From positions 62,001 through 126,000 of the forward strand of contig DXCV01000048.1 of NCBI GenBank assembly GCA_019115825.1: a stretch of 64,000 bases of DNA, in the 5' to 3' direction. Within the stretch, counting starts at the first letter, position 1; each line of letters starts with the position of its first letter. Of the stretch, positions 52,746 to 62,854 are shown one piece after another. The stretch comes from Candidatus Bacteroides pullicola. Lineage in GTDB: Bacteria > Bacteroidota > Bacteroidia > Bacteroidales > Bacteroidaceae. The position numbers and the translations under genes were made by a program. The notes beneath the pieces are model-generated. The model was not told where the DNA came from and did no database searches. It saw only the letters and a program-made list of their open reading frames with translations.

Positions 52746-54443
52746 TTATTCCCAGCCCGGATTGTTTGGTAATAAATTCGGATTCAACGTCGTCTGGTCG
52801 ATGGGAATGGGATGCAGGTAGAGCTTGTCGTCCCATGTGCGCGTCTCGTTATCCGGATAGACCACCAGGAATCCGTCCGCATTGACCGTCCGCCCGAAGG
52901 AATCGCCATAAGCGGCCCGCATCTCGTCGGACACCCACATGCCCAACATCGACTTGGGATTTTCTATCAGCCGGCCTGCGGCCCAACGCACGATGTCGTC
53001 CCACCGGAAGCCCTCGCCCAGCAACTCGACGGCCCGCTCGCGGCGGATTTCATAGAGCAACGGGGAAAGATCGTATCCATAATCCGGCCAATTGGGGTCG
53101 GTATAGCCGACTTCAACGGAAAGAGGGGGCATCCCCACACGGTTGCGCAAGGCATTGACGGTGAGGTTCAGCACCTCTTGGTCGCACTCGCCCAGTTCGG
53201 CCTTGGCCTCCGCATAGTTCAGCAACACCTCGGCATAACGGAAGATGAAGACATCCAGCGTGGAGAGTCCGATGTTCCACTGCTCGGGGTCGGGCGAATG
53301 CCACTTCATCACGTGATAACCCGTCGTGCAATACTTGGTATCCAGGGAGGGCACCGCATTATACGTGGGCGTGCCGTCACCACTGAGTTTATAAGGCAGG
53401 GTCGGATTGTCAATGCTTTGCCGCAGGCGGGGGTCACGCCTCATCAGTTCGTCGGACAACATGGGCGCCTCGCTGCCGTAGTCCGGGCTGACAGCCGTAG
53501 GCAGACCGTCGGCACAGAGGTATTGCTCGAACATGGCGCGGCTCATGCCCGTATAGGATTCCTCCATCTGGCGCGTGTTGTTCTGCATCAGCAGTTCCGC
53601 CTCGTACACGCGGGGCATGATGCACTCGCTGTTACCCGACAAATCCTCCTGGATGAACAGGTTGTAGTAGTCGCGCTCCGTATCGCCCGTGCTCCATACC
53701 GAATAACGCCCTTCCGTAATCAAGGTGTTGGCGGCATCGGCCGCTTCGCGGAACACCTCGTCGGCGTCGCCCAGGCCGTGGTATTTGCGGTAAGAGGCTT
53801 CGTACAGGCAGACGCGCGACTTGAACGCCAAGGCAGCCTGGCGGTGCAGGGCGCCCGCCTCCACGCCGGAAGCGTCCGGCAGGTGCTCGATGGCAAAGTC
53901 AAGGTCTTCCAGGATATGCCCGTAGACCACCTTGCGGTCATCGCGGCCCTTATAGAGCTCCTCGGAATTGGTGTTGAGGTCAGTCTCATACCAAGGCACG
54001 TCGCCGAAACGGCGCACTTTGTAGAAGTATTCCCAAGCACGGAAGAAACGGACAACGGCCACCTGGCGGTTGATGTTGTTCTCATCGCCTTGCACCCGGC
54101 TGTAGCGGGTCATGAAGTAATTGGCCGAACGGATATTGCCCCAGTCGCCGCTGCTCCATCCCCCGCCGCTGGTCGGCACAACTTCGAGGTTGAAAAGCCA
54201 GGTGTTGGGCTTCTCGTTGACGTAGCAGTCGGACTGGTCGTCAGCACCCGGTCCCTGCGCACCCGGCAAGATGCCGTAGAAGCCATTGGCAAACAGCTCC
54301 AGGTCTTGCTCGTTCTTCCAGAAATTCTCGTCGGACACGGATGATTCAGGATACAAATCCAGCATGTCCGAACACGACACAAACAGCGGCGAAGCGCACA
54401 AGGCGGCGACCGCCAATATATGCAAATGATTCAATCGTTTCAT
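52746..54443 (-). CDS. SusD/RagB-like nutrient-binding lipoprotein
   Basis: LFVSCSDMLDLYPESSVSDENFWKNEQDLELFANGFYGILPG; RYAEVLLNYAEAKAELG; IRRERAVELLGEGFRWDDIVRWAAG. Confidence 0.96.
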   Translation of the reverse strand: MKRLNHLHILAVAALCASPLFVSCSDMLDLYPESSVSDENFWKNEQDLELFANGFYGILPGAQGPGADDQSDCYVNEKPNTWLFNLEVVPTSGGGWSSGDWGNIRSANYFMTRYSRVQGDENNINRQVAVVRFFRAWEYFYKVRRFGDVPWYETDLNTNSEELYKGRDDRKVVYGHILEDLDFAIEHLPDASGVEAGALHRQAALAFKSRVCLYEASYRKYHGLGDADEVFREAADAANTLITEGRYSVWSTGDTERDYYNLFIQEDLSGNSECIMPRVYEAELLMQNNTRQMEESYTGMSRAMFEQYLCADGLPTAVSPDYGSEAPMLSDELMRRDPRLRQSIDNPTLPYKLSGDGTPTYNAVPSLDTKYCTTGYHVMKWHSPDPEQWNIGLSTLDVFIFRYAEVLLNYAEAKAELGECDQEVLNLTVNALRNRVGMPPLSVEVGYTDPNWPDYGYDLSPLLYEIRRERAVELLGEGFRWDDIVRWAAGRLIENPKSMLGMWVSDEMRAAYGDSFGRTVNADGFLVVYPDNETRTWDDKLYLHPIPIDQTTLNPNLLPNNPGWE

Positions 54444-54469
54444 AATCTAACGGAGTATTTAAGGTGTTT

Positions 54470-57400
54470 TTACAAGGTGATGTTCAATCCGAAGGAAATG
54501 GACTTCTGGATGGGATAGACGTCCATGCCCAAGGATTCGGGGTCGTAAATGTCAAACAGATGGTCGAATGTCAGCAGGTTCTGTCCGGTGACATAGACAC
54601 GCAGGTTCTCGATGCCCCACTGTGCCAGCAGCGACTTGGGAAGCGTGTAGCCCAACGTCAGGTTCTTCAGGCGCAGGTAAGAGGCGTCCTGCAGGTAGCG
54701 CGTCTGCGTCTGGCGGTTGCCGGTGACATTATCAAACGTGGAACGGGGGAAATAAGCGTCGCGGTTGTCCTCGCGCCAGGAATCCAAAGCGTGCGGGAAG
54801 GGAACGTGCCACTCATTGCCGAAGCCCCAGAACTGGTTGCCTCCCAGCACGACATCGCGCTTGCCCACACCTTGCAGGAAGATGTTCAGGTCAAATCCTT
54901 TATAAGAAAGGTCGGCACGAATGCCATAAGCATAGCGCGGCTCGCTGTTTCCTATCACTGTGCGGTCGCCGGGATCGGACAGGGTGTTCTGCCCGAACGA
55001 GATTTTGCCGTCACCGTCCAGGTCCTTGTACTTCACATCGCCCGGATACCAGCCTCCACCATAAATCTCGGACTGGTCTGCATGGGCAGCCACTTCCTCC
55101 TCGCTTTGGAACAGGCCTTCCGTGACAAATCCCCAGATGTCGCCGATGTGCTGGCCCACATAATATGTATCGTCGCTAATCAGCCCTTCCGGGTTGTTGA
55201 AGCGGGTAATGGTAGCCTTGTAGTCCGACAGAATCAGGCTGACATCATACGAAAAGCCATTTTCCATGCGGTCGCGCCAGCCGACGGTCAATTCCCAGCC
55301 ATTGGTCTTGAGGTCGGCCGTGTTGGCGTTGGGAGTGCCCGTGCCCAGGACAGCAGGCAACGGGGTGCCCGCCGTAATCATGTCGTCCGTGCGGCGCTGA
55401 TACCAGTCGAACGTGCCGTAGAAGCGGTTCCGGAAGGCAGCCCAGTCAAGGCCGACATCCACCTGCTTCACCGTTTCCCAAGTCAAAAGGGCGCTGACCA
55501 ACCCACCGGGGCTCACGCTGGCCAGTTTGGAACCGCCCAACAGGTAACCCATCTCCATATTGGTGCCCATCGTGGAGATATAGGGATAGTCCCCGCCCAC
55601 GTTCTGATTGCCCAACGTACCGTAGGAGACGCGCACCTTCAACTCGTCCACCCAACGCTTAGCGGGTTCGAAGAACCGTTCGTTGGAAAGGCGCCATGCA
55701 GCAGAGAACGAGGGGAAGAACGCGAAACGGTCATCCTTGGGGAACTTGGACGAACCGTCATAGCGGCCGTTCAGCTCCAGCAGGTAGCGGTCATCATAAT
55801 TGTAGTTGATGCGCGCGAAGTAACCCATCGTGGCCCAGGCATGTTCGTTGCTGTCGGTAAATTTCTCGCCGTTGGCCATGTTCAGCGAGGGAACATCCTG
55901 GCTGATAAGGCCGTAACGCTGTGCATCGAACCAACGGTAATCCTTGCGCTCGTAAGTCCAGCCCGCCAGGAACTTGAAGCCATGCTTGCCGAAATTGCGT
56001 TCATAATCGGTGTAAAGGTTCACTACCTGGTAGTAATCATCGTCCGAAGAATATTCCACACGGCTCGGCGTGGTATGTGGGAAGATGGTGGTCACGTCCG
56101 GATTGGCATAGTGCTCGATGATTTCCTTGCCATGGTATTTCTTGTGCAGCGTGTAGAGGTTGAAGGTATAGTCCAGCTTGATGTTCCAACCCTTCAGCGG
56201 CGTAATCTGCAAGTTTCCGCCCAGCCACAGGTCGTTGGCCTTGTGCTTGCGGCTACCGGACAGAGCCTGTATGCAGGCATAGTTGGTGAAACTGCCCTGG
56301 CCGGAGAAGTAGCCGTCCGGATGGCGTACGGGCATCAAGGGACGCGAGTCTGCCCCATAGAAGGACGAATTCATGTCGTTGCTGTTCGTGCCGTAAGGCG
56401 CGTCGCGGTAAGTATTGTTGTAGTTCATGCGCATACCAACCTGCAGCCAGTCGGTGATGGACGTGTTGACATTCAAGGCAGCATTCACACGGCGGTATTC
56501 ATCATCGTAGTATTTCAGGATACCTCCTTGGCTCATGAAGCCCACAGACCCATAGTAGGTGCTCTTGTCCGTGCCTCCGTTGATGGAGAGGGTGTACTGC
56601 TGCATGAAGGTGGATGTCTTGCGGATTTCGTCCACCCAGTCCGTATTGCCGCAATACTGGTATTTGTCCGGGTCGGAAGGGTCTATGAACACAGGCGAGT
56701 TATGCTCCGGGTCCGTATAATAAGCATAGATGTGGTCCATATAATTCTGGTCGAAATAATCGCCTCCGCCCGAATTGCGGTTGGTCTCGTTCAGGAAGTT
56801 GGCGTATGACCACGAATCAATGTAATCGGGAATCTTCGTCGGACTGTTCCAAGCCCAGTTGCCCGAGAAAGACACTTTGGGCTTCTGCGCCTTGCCTTTC
56901 TTCGTGGTAATCAGCACCACGCCATAGGCAGCCTGCGTACCATAGATGGACGCGGAAGCGGCATCCTTCAGGACGGAAACGCTCTCCACATCGGCGGGAT
57001 TGATGAGGTTGGGGTCCATCTGCACGCCATCCACCAGGATGAGGGGCGAGGAACTGTTGATGGACGTCGTGCCACGCACGTTGAAGCTGTATCCGTTGCC
57101 CGGCGCACCGTTGCCCGCCGTCAGGTTCAGGTTGGCAATAGCGCCTTGCAGGCCCTGTGCCAAGTTGGTCAGCGGACGGCTTTCCAGCACATCGGACGAG
57201 ACACTGGCCACGGCTCCGGTGACGTTCACCTTCTTCTGCGTGCCATAACCCACCACGACCACTTCGTCCAACAGGGCATTGTCTTCCTGCAATACGATGT
57301 GTAGCGGTTTCCCATCCGTGCCGACAGTCACCTGACGGGTTGCGTAACCGATAAAGGAAATCTCCAGCACTTCGCCTTGGGCTGCCTCCAGGCTGAAACG

Positions 57401-57655
57401 GCCGTCGAGGTCGGTAATCACTCCGCTTTTTTGCGCCGCATCCACCCTGCGTATGCTGGCGCCGGGGATGCCTTCACCATTGGCATCCACCACCCGCCCC
57501 TTGACAGGCAATAATTGTTGTGTAACTTCGGACAATTCCACACCCGGCATTCCGGCAACAGGACCTGCAAAGGCCGGTTGCCCTATCGCGCCGGTCATAA
57601 AAGCCGCCAGACCTACGGTCCAAAGGCCTTTCCATACATGTTCTTGCTTTTTCAT
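54470..57655 (-). CDS. SusC/RagA family TonB-linked outer-membrane protein
   Basis: GRVVDANGEGIPGASIRRVDA; LDEVVVVGYGTQKKVNVTGAVASV; SLGMDVYPIQKSISFGLNITL end; start at MKKQEHVWKGL. Confidence 0.97.
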   Translation of the reverse strand: MKKQEHVWKGLWTVGLAAFMTGAIGQPAFAGPVAGMPGVELSEVTQQLLPVKGRVVDANGEGIPGASIRRVDAAQKSGVITDLDGRFSLEAAQGEVLEISFIGYATRQVTVGTDGKPLHIVLQEDNALLDEVVVVGYGTQKKVNVTGAVASVSSDVLESRPLTNLAQGLQGAIANLNLTAGNGAPGNGYSFNVRGTTSINSSSPLILVDGVQMDPNLINPADVESVSVLKDAASASIYGTQAAYGVVLITTKKGKAQKPKVSFSGNWAWNSPTKIPDYIDSWSYANFLNETNRNSGGGDYFDQNYMDHIYAYYTDPEHNSPVFIDPSDPDKYQYCGNTDWVDEIRKTSTFMQQYTLSINGGTDKSTYYGSVGFMSQGGILKYYDDEYRRVNAALNVNTSITDWLQVGMRMNYNNTYRDAPYGTNSNDMNSSFYGADSRPLMPVRHPDGYFSGQGSFTNYACIQALSGSRKHKANDLWLGGNLQITPLKGWNIKLDYTFNLYTLHKKYHGKEIIEHYANPDVTTIFPHTTPSRVEYSSDDDYYQVVNLYTDYERNFGKHGFKFLAGWTYERKDYRWFDAQRYGLISQDVPSLNMANGEKFTDSNEHAWATMGYFARINYNYDDRYLLELNGRYDGSSKFPKDDRFAFFPSFSAAWRLSNERFFEPAKRWVDELKVRVSYGTLGNQNVGGDYPYISTMGTNMEMGYLLGGSKLASVSPGGLVSALLTWETVKQVDVGLDWAAFRNRFYGTFDWYQRRTDDMITAGTPLPAVLGTGTPNANTADLKTNGWELTVGWRDRMENGFSYDVSLILSDYKATITRFNNPEGLISDDTYYVGQHIGDIWGFVTEGLFQSEEEVAAHADQSEIYGGGWYPGDVKYKDLDGDGKISFGQNTLSDPGDRTVIGNSEPRYAYGIRADLSYKGFDLNIFLQGVGKRDVVLGGNQFWGFGNEWHVPFPHALDSWREDNRDAYFPRSTFDNVTGNRQTQTRYLQDASYLRLKNLTLGYTLPKSLLAQWGIENLRVYVTGQNLLTFDHLFDIYDPESLGMDVYPIQKSISFGLNITL

Positions 57656-57724
57656 ACGATGTTTTTTATTGGTATTAATGTATTCTTGAATGCAAGGGGG
57701 CGCGCTCCCCTCGCCATCCGAATG

Positions 57725-57802
57725 CAAAAGTATGTAACCCTCCTTAAGAAAAGGGTTAAAAGACGATTAATAGAAACGGTTAATGAAACCCTTTCTCGTT
57801 AA
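57725..57802 (-). promoter_or_regulatory. Promoter/operator of susC-susD: phased TTAAYC repeats plus -7 box
   Basis: Minus strand TTAACCGTTTCTA-TTAATCGTCTT-TTAACCC-N20-TACTTTTG. Confidence 0.65.
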
Positions 57803-57811
57803 CCATAAGAT

Positions 57812-60052
57812 TCATGGCTTGCCATGACTATAGGAGTAGGGCAAATCCTCTGCTTGTGTACCGCGCATGGTATTGGGCACGCTGTCCATCTCGAGCACCA
57901 ATTCGCCGCCTTGCAGCAATTCATCGTGCGTCAGGTAGTTGCGAGTGAACTCCCGGCCATTCAGCGTAGCGCGGCGGATGTAAGGACGGGAAGGCGAGTT
58001 GCCTTCGGCATGGATGACAAAAGTCCGGCCACCGGGCAACGAAAGCGTCGCCTTGTCAAAGAGAGGACTGCCCAACACATATTCACCCGTGCCCGGACAA
58101 ACGGGATAGAAACCGAGAGCGCTGAAAACGTACCAGGCAGAAGTCTGCCCGTTGTCCTCATCACCGCAATAACCTTCCGGCCCCGACTGATAAAGGCGGT
58201 CCATCACCTCGCGCACACGCTGCTGGGCTTTCCAAGGCTGAGCGACGTAATCATACAAGTAAATGGCGTGCTGCACAGGCTGGTTGCCATGGGCATATTG
58301 CCCCATGTCGAGAGCCACCATCTCGGCTATCTCGTGGATGACAAAACCATAAGTTCCATAGTCATACGTATTAGGAGCGGCAAACATCGAGTCCAGCCGG
58401 GCTGCCATCACGTCGTGGCCACCCATCAGCCGGGCCAGGCCTTCAGGGTCGTGCAGGACGCTCCAGGTCCAATGCCACGAACTGCCTTCAGTGAAAGGTC
58501 CGCCCCACTCTGTTGCATCAAAATCTTTGCGCCAACGCCCTTGGGCATCCTTAGCCCAGACAAAGCCTTGCTCCGGATAGAATACGTTACGGTAGTTCTG
58601 CGCTTTCGCGTAATACTCCTCAGCGATGTCCATACGCCCCAAGGACTCGGCAAAGCGGGCCAAGCACCAATCGGCATAAGCGTATTCAAGCGTCTTGGCC
58701 GTGGCTTCCGGCACCTCAGGATAGGGCACATAACCCAACGAATCGTACCACTCATGCCCATCACGCCCCACAGAAGAAATTTCGGCATGCCGTGCCCGGG
58801 TCTGGTGCAACATGGCTTCCAACAACTGTGCAGAGTCGACAACGCAAATGCCTTTCAGCCAGGCATCGGCCGCTATAGAAAGGGAGTTGTTGCCTATCAT
58901 GCAACCACGATGTCCCGGACTGGCCCACTCGGGCAGGAAACCACTCTCCGCATAAGCATGAAGCAAAGACTGCTGGACGCCCTCGCTCACCTCAGGATAG
59001 AGCAAGGTGAAAAGCGGATGCACGGCACGGAAGGTATCCCAAAAGCCGTTGTCAGTATACATCTCACCGTTATGCACCTGCCCGTCGTAAGGGCTGTAGT
59101 ATTTCGGTTCATTGACCGGACCAAATTCGGTCAAACTGCGGGGAAACAGCAATGTACGGTATAGGCAAGAATAGAACACACGCCGTTGTTCTTCCGTGCC
59201 TCCCTCCACACGAATACGCCCCAACATTTCCTCCCAGACCTGCCGGGCGGACTCGGTCACTTCTGCCAAAGTACGGTCATTCACCTCACGGTCAAAATTA
59301 AGCCGCGCTTGTTCCGGGCTGATAAACGAAGAAGCCATCCGGACCGTAAGCTTCTCGCCAGGCTGCAGGTCAAAGCGAGCATAAGCTCTTCCCTCCTCGT
59401 CCGTGCCGGTTTCCACCATAGGCTTATCGAACTTTACCAAAAAATAGTTTCCGAAATTATCGGGCACTCCACCGTTATTATAGCGTGACACCCCGTGAAT
59501 GAGCCCGCTTTCACGCTCTACTTTTACAGAACCGCCATGCCCGTAAGCATCTACCACGATATACGGCGATTTCACCTCAGCCGGCCAGGCGACTTCCATC
59601 ACGGCGCCGCGTGCGGTGGCCGCCAATGACGCAACTGTCCCGTCTTCCAACCGGACCTGATAGACATGGGGTGCAGCCTGCTCTTCAACATGGCTAAAGC
59701 GCACGCCACGTTCCTTGTCATCCAGTTTCAACTCGCCGGACAAAGGCATAATGGAAAAAGTGCCGTAATCGTTAATCCAAGGGCTGGGCTGATGTGTCTG
59801 CCGGAAACCACGCAACAGTGTGTCACCATAAGCATACATCCATCCGCTACCGTTTTCGCCTGTCTGCGGACTCCAAAAGTTCATACCCCAAGGTATAGCT
59901 ACGGCCGGATATGTATTACCATGGGAAAAGGCAAAGGTCGATGCCGTGCCCATCAACGGATTGACCGCATCCACAGCAGAAGGGACAAACGGCTGCCTGC
60001 ATGCCGCAAGCAGGAACAAGAGGCATACTCCTAACAATTTCTTTGTGTTCAT
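57812..60052 (-). CDS. GH92 family alpha-mannosidase-like lipoprotein
   Basis: VNPLMGTASTFAFSHGNTYPAVAIPWGMNFWSPQTG; GDEDNGQTSAWYVFSALGFYPVCPGTGEYVLGSPLF. Confidence 0.95.
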   Translation of the reverse strand: MNTKKLLGVCLLFLLAACRQPFVPSAVDAVNPLMGTASTFAFSHGNTYPAVAIPWGMNFWSPQTGENGSGWMYAYGDTLLRGFRQTHQPSPWINDYGTFSIMPLSGELKLDDKERGVRFSHVEEQAAPHVYQVRLEDGTVASLAATARGAVMEVAWPAEVKSPYIVVDAYGHGGSVKVERESGLIHGVSRYNNGGVPDNFGNYFLVKFDKPMVETGTDEEGRAYARFDLQPGEKLTVRMASSFISPEQARLNFDREVNDRTLAEVTESARQVWEEMLGRIRVEGGTEEQRRVFYSCLYRTLLFPRSLTEFGPVNEPKYYSPYDGQVHNGEMYTDNGFWDTFRAVHPLFTLLYPEVSEGVQQSLLHAYAESGFLPEWASPGHRGCMIGNNSLSIAADAWLKGICVVDSAQLLEAMLHQTRARHAEISSVGRDGHEWYDSLGYVPYPEVPEATAKTLEYAYADWCLARFAESLGRMDIAEEYYAKAQNYRNVFYPEQGFVWAKDAQGRWRKDFDATEWGGPFTEGSSWHWTWSVLHDPEGLARLMGGHDVMAARLDSMFAAPNTYDYGTYGFVIHEIAEMVALDMGQYAHGNQPVQHAIYLYDYVAQPWKAQQRVREVMDRLYQSGPEGYCGDEDNGQTSAWYVFSALGFYPVCPGTGEYVLGSPLFDKATLSLPGGRTFVIHAEGNSPSRPYIRRATLNGREFTRNYLTHDELLQGGELVLEMDSVPNTMRGTQAEDLPYSYSHGKP

Positions 60053-60141
60053 GACATTTCACAGATTTGAATTAAACATAAGTAGATATTTAAAATTAGT
60101 TTATACCATCAAGAAGCAGAGGGTAGTAAACATCTTGCCAT

Positions 60142-60252
60142 AGAATCAGTGCCACCTTTTCTAGGAATCAATGCCAATGATTCCCCCCAATCAATGCCAA
60201 TGATTCCTCCCAATCAATGCCAATGATTCTAGGAATCAGTGCCACCTTTTTC
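60142..60252. repeat. Array of 22/23-bp-period dyads, array 3 (three AATCAATGCCAATGATT units flanked by two hybrid units)
   Basis: AGAATCAGTGCCACCTTTT ... GGAATCAATGCCAATGATTCC ... GGAATCAGTGCCACCTTTTT; centres 60152, 60174, 60197, 60220, 60242. Confidence 0.9.
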
Positions 60253-60366
60253 TCATATCGTTGTAGCCGATGTCTAAACATACTATCTCTGATACCGCTA
60301 AATAATATAGACTAAAAATGATTAGTTTCTTATATAAGCGATGCTCACAAAGTTCCGGCAGAGGGA

Positions 60367-60415
60367 TTAAAGAAAAGGTTAATGACTGATTAAACCGCAC
60401 GTATTTTATGCTTAA
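60367..60415 (-). promoter_or_regulatory. Phased TTAA repeats upstream of GH92, putative operator
   Basis: Minus strand TTAAGCA-(22)-TTAATCA-(11)-TTAACCT-(12)-TTAATCC start-to-start spacings. Confidence 0.45.
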
Positions 60416-60432
60416 CCTAAGACTTTTATACC

Positions 60433-60482
60433 AAAAAGAACCGCGCCAACAGCGGGATTCCCCACTACCGGCGCGGTTCTTA
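60433..60482 (-). terminator. Rho-independent terminator after recQ
   Basis: AAGAACCGCGCC...GGCGCGGTTCTT with T-run on the minus strand. Confidence 0.8.
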
Positions 60483-60505
60483 TTCCTATCTTATCACGTC
60501 TTTGC

Positions 60506-62695
60506 TTAGTTTGCCATCTCCGAAATGAACTTGATGCGGACCAGCCGGACTTCTTCTTCCGTAAAGTCCTCGCCCAACTCTTCGAGTGCCTCCTCGATAT
60601 CGTCAGTAGTGGACTCCTTGAAGTAGTCGTAAATGTCCAGCATGTGATCCTCGTCCATGATTTCGTCCAGGAAGTAGTCGATATTCAGCTTGGTGCCGGA
60701 ATAGACGATGGCCTCTATCTCATCCAGCAGTTCATCAAACTCAATGCCCTTGGAAACGGCTATGTCGTCCAACGCTACCTTGCGGTCGATGGCTTGGATG
60801 ATGGATACCTTCAGTTTCGACTTGTTGGCCACGGTGCGGACGCGCAGATCTTCGGGACGCTCAATCTCGTTCTCCTCGCAATGCCGCTTGATGAGCTTGC
60901 AGAATTCTTCACCATAACGCTTGGCCTTGCCCGCGCCCACGCCGGGAATGTTCTGAAGTTCTTCCAGCGTCACCGGATAAATGGTGGCCATCGCCTCAAG
61001 CGACGGGTCTTGGAAGATTACGTAGGGCGGCACCTCCAATTGCTTGGACAGCTTTTTGCGCAAGTCCTTCAGCATGGAGAACAAGGCCGGGTCTACGGCG
61101 CATGCTCCGCTGCCCCGCATCGGAGCCTCTTCCTCCACCTCCTCGAAGTCAATGTCCTCGGTAATCTTGAAGGATTTGGGATGCTTCAGGAACTTCCGGC
61201 CGGCATCCGTCACCTTCAGCAGACCGTAATTTTCCACGTCCTTGCTCAAGTAGCCGGCAATCAAAGCCTGGCGGATGACAGAGTTCCATGTGCGGTCTTC
61301 CTCGCCCATGCCGGTGCCGAAGATTTCCAGGTCTTCGTGCCGATGAGCCAATACCTCGGTGGTTTCCCGTCCTTGTATAATATCTATGATGTAATCTGAT
61401 TTGAAATTTTCTTTCACCGCGAGGATAGCCTCGATGACGGTGCATAATAGCTCTTGAGCTTCCACTTGTTTCTTAGGATTTAAACAATTGTCACAATTAC
61501 CACAATTGTCCTCCGTATATTCTTCACCAAAATAGTGCAACAATGTCTTTCGGCGGCATACGGAAGACTCGGCATAAGCAGCGGTTTCTTGCAGAAGCTG
61601 CTTTCCTATTTCCTGTTCTGCCACAGGCTTGCCCTGCATGAACTTCTCCAGTTTCTGCAAGTCCTTGTTGGAATAAAAAGTGATGCACTTCCCTTCCCCG
61701 CCGTCGCGCCCGGCACGTCCTGTCTCTTGATAATATCCTTCCAGGCTCTTGGGCATATCGTAATGAATCACATAGCGCACGTCCGGCTTGTCGATGCCCA
61801 TACCAAATGCGATGGTGGCCACAATCACGTCTATGCGCTCCATCAGGAAGTCGTCCTGGTTTTGGGTGCGCGTGGCCGAATCCATACCGGCGTGATAGGC
61901 ACGGGCGTTGATGCCGTTGGCCTGCAAAATCTCGGCCAGTTCTTCCACCTTCTTGCGGCTGAGGCAATAGATGATGCCCGATTTCTCCGGATTGGCCTTG
62001 ATGAACTTGATGATGTCCTTGTCAATGTTGGCCGTCTTGGCACGTACTTCGTAGTACAGGTTCGGGCGATTGAACGATGACTTGAACACCTTGGCGTCCA
62101 CCATACCCAGGTTCTTCTGGATATCATGCTGCACCTTGGGCGTGGCCGTGGCGGTCAATGCAATCACCGGCGCTTTGCCTATCTCGTTGATGATGGGGCG
62201 GATGCGGCGGTATTCCGGACGGAAATCGTGTCCCCACTCCGAAATACAATGTGCTTCGTCGACCGCATAAAATGAAATCTTCACCGTCCGCAGGAACTCC
62301 ACATACTCATCCTTCGTCAACGATTCGGGAGCCACGTAGAGCAACTTGGTCTTTCCGGCCAGGATGTCGGACTTCACCTGCTCAATGGCGCCTTTGTTCA
62401 GGGAAGAATTAATGAAATGCGCCACACCGTCTTCTTCGCTGTAATTGCGCATCGCATCGACCTGGTTCTTCATCAAGGCAATCAAAGGTGAAATGACAAT
62501 GGCCGTCCCTTCCATCAACAACGATGGCAACTGATAGCACAAGGACTTTCCTCCGCCGGTAGGCATCAGCACGAACGTGTCATTACCTGCCAACAGATTC
62601 TCTATAATCGCCTGTTGATTCCCCTTAAATGTATCGAACCCGAAGTATTTCTTCAGTTGGTCTGCTAAATTAATGTTCTTCCCTGTCATATTCAT
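60506..62695 (-). CDS. recQ: ATP-dependent DNA helicase RecQ
   Basis: VLMPTGGGKSLCYQLPSLL; AVDEAHCISEWGHDFRPEY; YYQETGRAGRDG; zinc-binding Cys cluster; HRDC-like region. Confidence 0.96.
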   Translation of the reverse strand: MNMTGKNINLADQLKKYFGFDTFKGNQQAIIENLLAGNDTFVLMPTGGGKSLCYQLPSLLMEGTAIVISPLIALMKNQVDAMRNYSEEDGVAHFINSSLNKGAIEQVKSDILAGKTKLLYVAPESLTKDEYVEFLRTVKISFYAVDEAHCISEWGHDFRPEYRRIRPIINEIGKAPVIALTATATPKVQHDIQKNLGMVDAKVFKSSFNRPNLYYEVRAKTANIDKDIIKFIKANPEKSGIIYCLSRKKVEELAEILQANGINARAYHAGMDSATRTQNQDDFLMERIDVIVATIAFGMGIDKPDVRYVIHYDMPKSLEGYYQETGRAGRDGGEGKCITFYSNKDLQKLEKFMQGKPVAEQEIGKQLLQETAAYAESSVCRRKTLLHYFGEEYTEDNCGNCDNCLNPKKQVEAQELLCTVIEAILAVKENFKSDYIIDIIQGRETTEVLAHRHEDLEIFGTGMGEEDRTWNSVIRQALIAGYLSKDVENYGLLKVTDAGRKFLKHPKSFKITEDIDFEEVEEEAPMRGSGACAVDPALFSMLKDLRKKLSKQLEVPPYVIFQDPSLEAMATIYPVTLEELQNIPGVGAGKAKRYGEEFCKLIKRHCEENEIERPEDLRVRTVANKSKLKVSIIQAIDRKVALDDIAVSKGIEFDELLDEIEAIVYSGTKLNIDYFLDEIMDEDHMLDIYDYFKESTTDDIEEALEELGEDFTEEEVRLVRIKFISEMAN

Positions 62696-62854
62696 TAGGT
62701 TGTTTATAGGTTAAATAATAAACGCGCTCACGTGTTATGATCAATCAGAGCCTAACAAAGTTATAAACAACTTCTTAAATACCCAACATTATCCCCAAAT
62801 ATTTTTTCAGCGATAAAAGTCGGACAAGAGACGTTCGCTCGTTACAAGCTGATT

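Noticed and set aside
54464-56809. 781-aa plus-strand ORF
   Set aside because: Shadow ORF antisense to susC.
60142-60252. Simple terminator hairpins
   Set aside because: No T-runs following individual dyads and multiple phased units; recQ already has a convincing terminator at 60433-60482.
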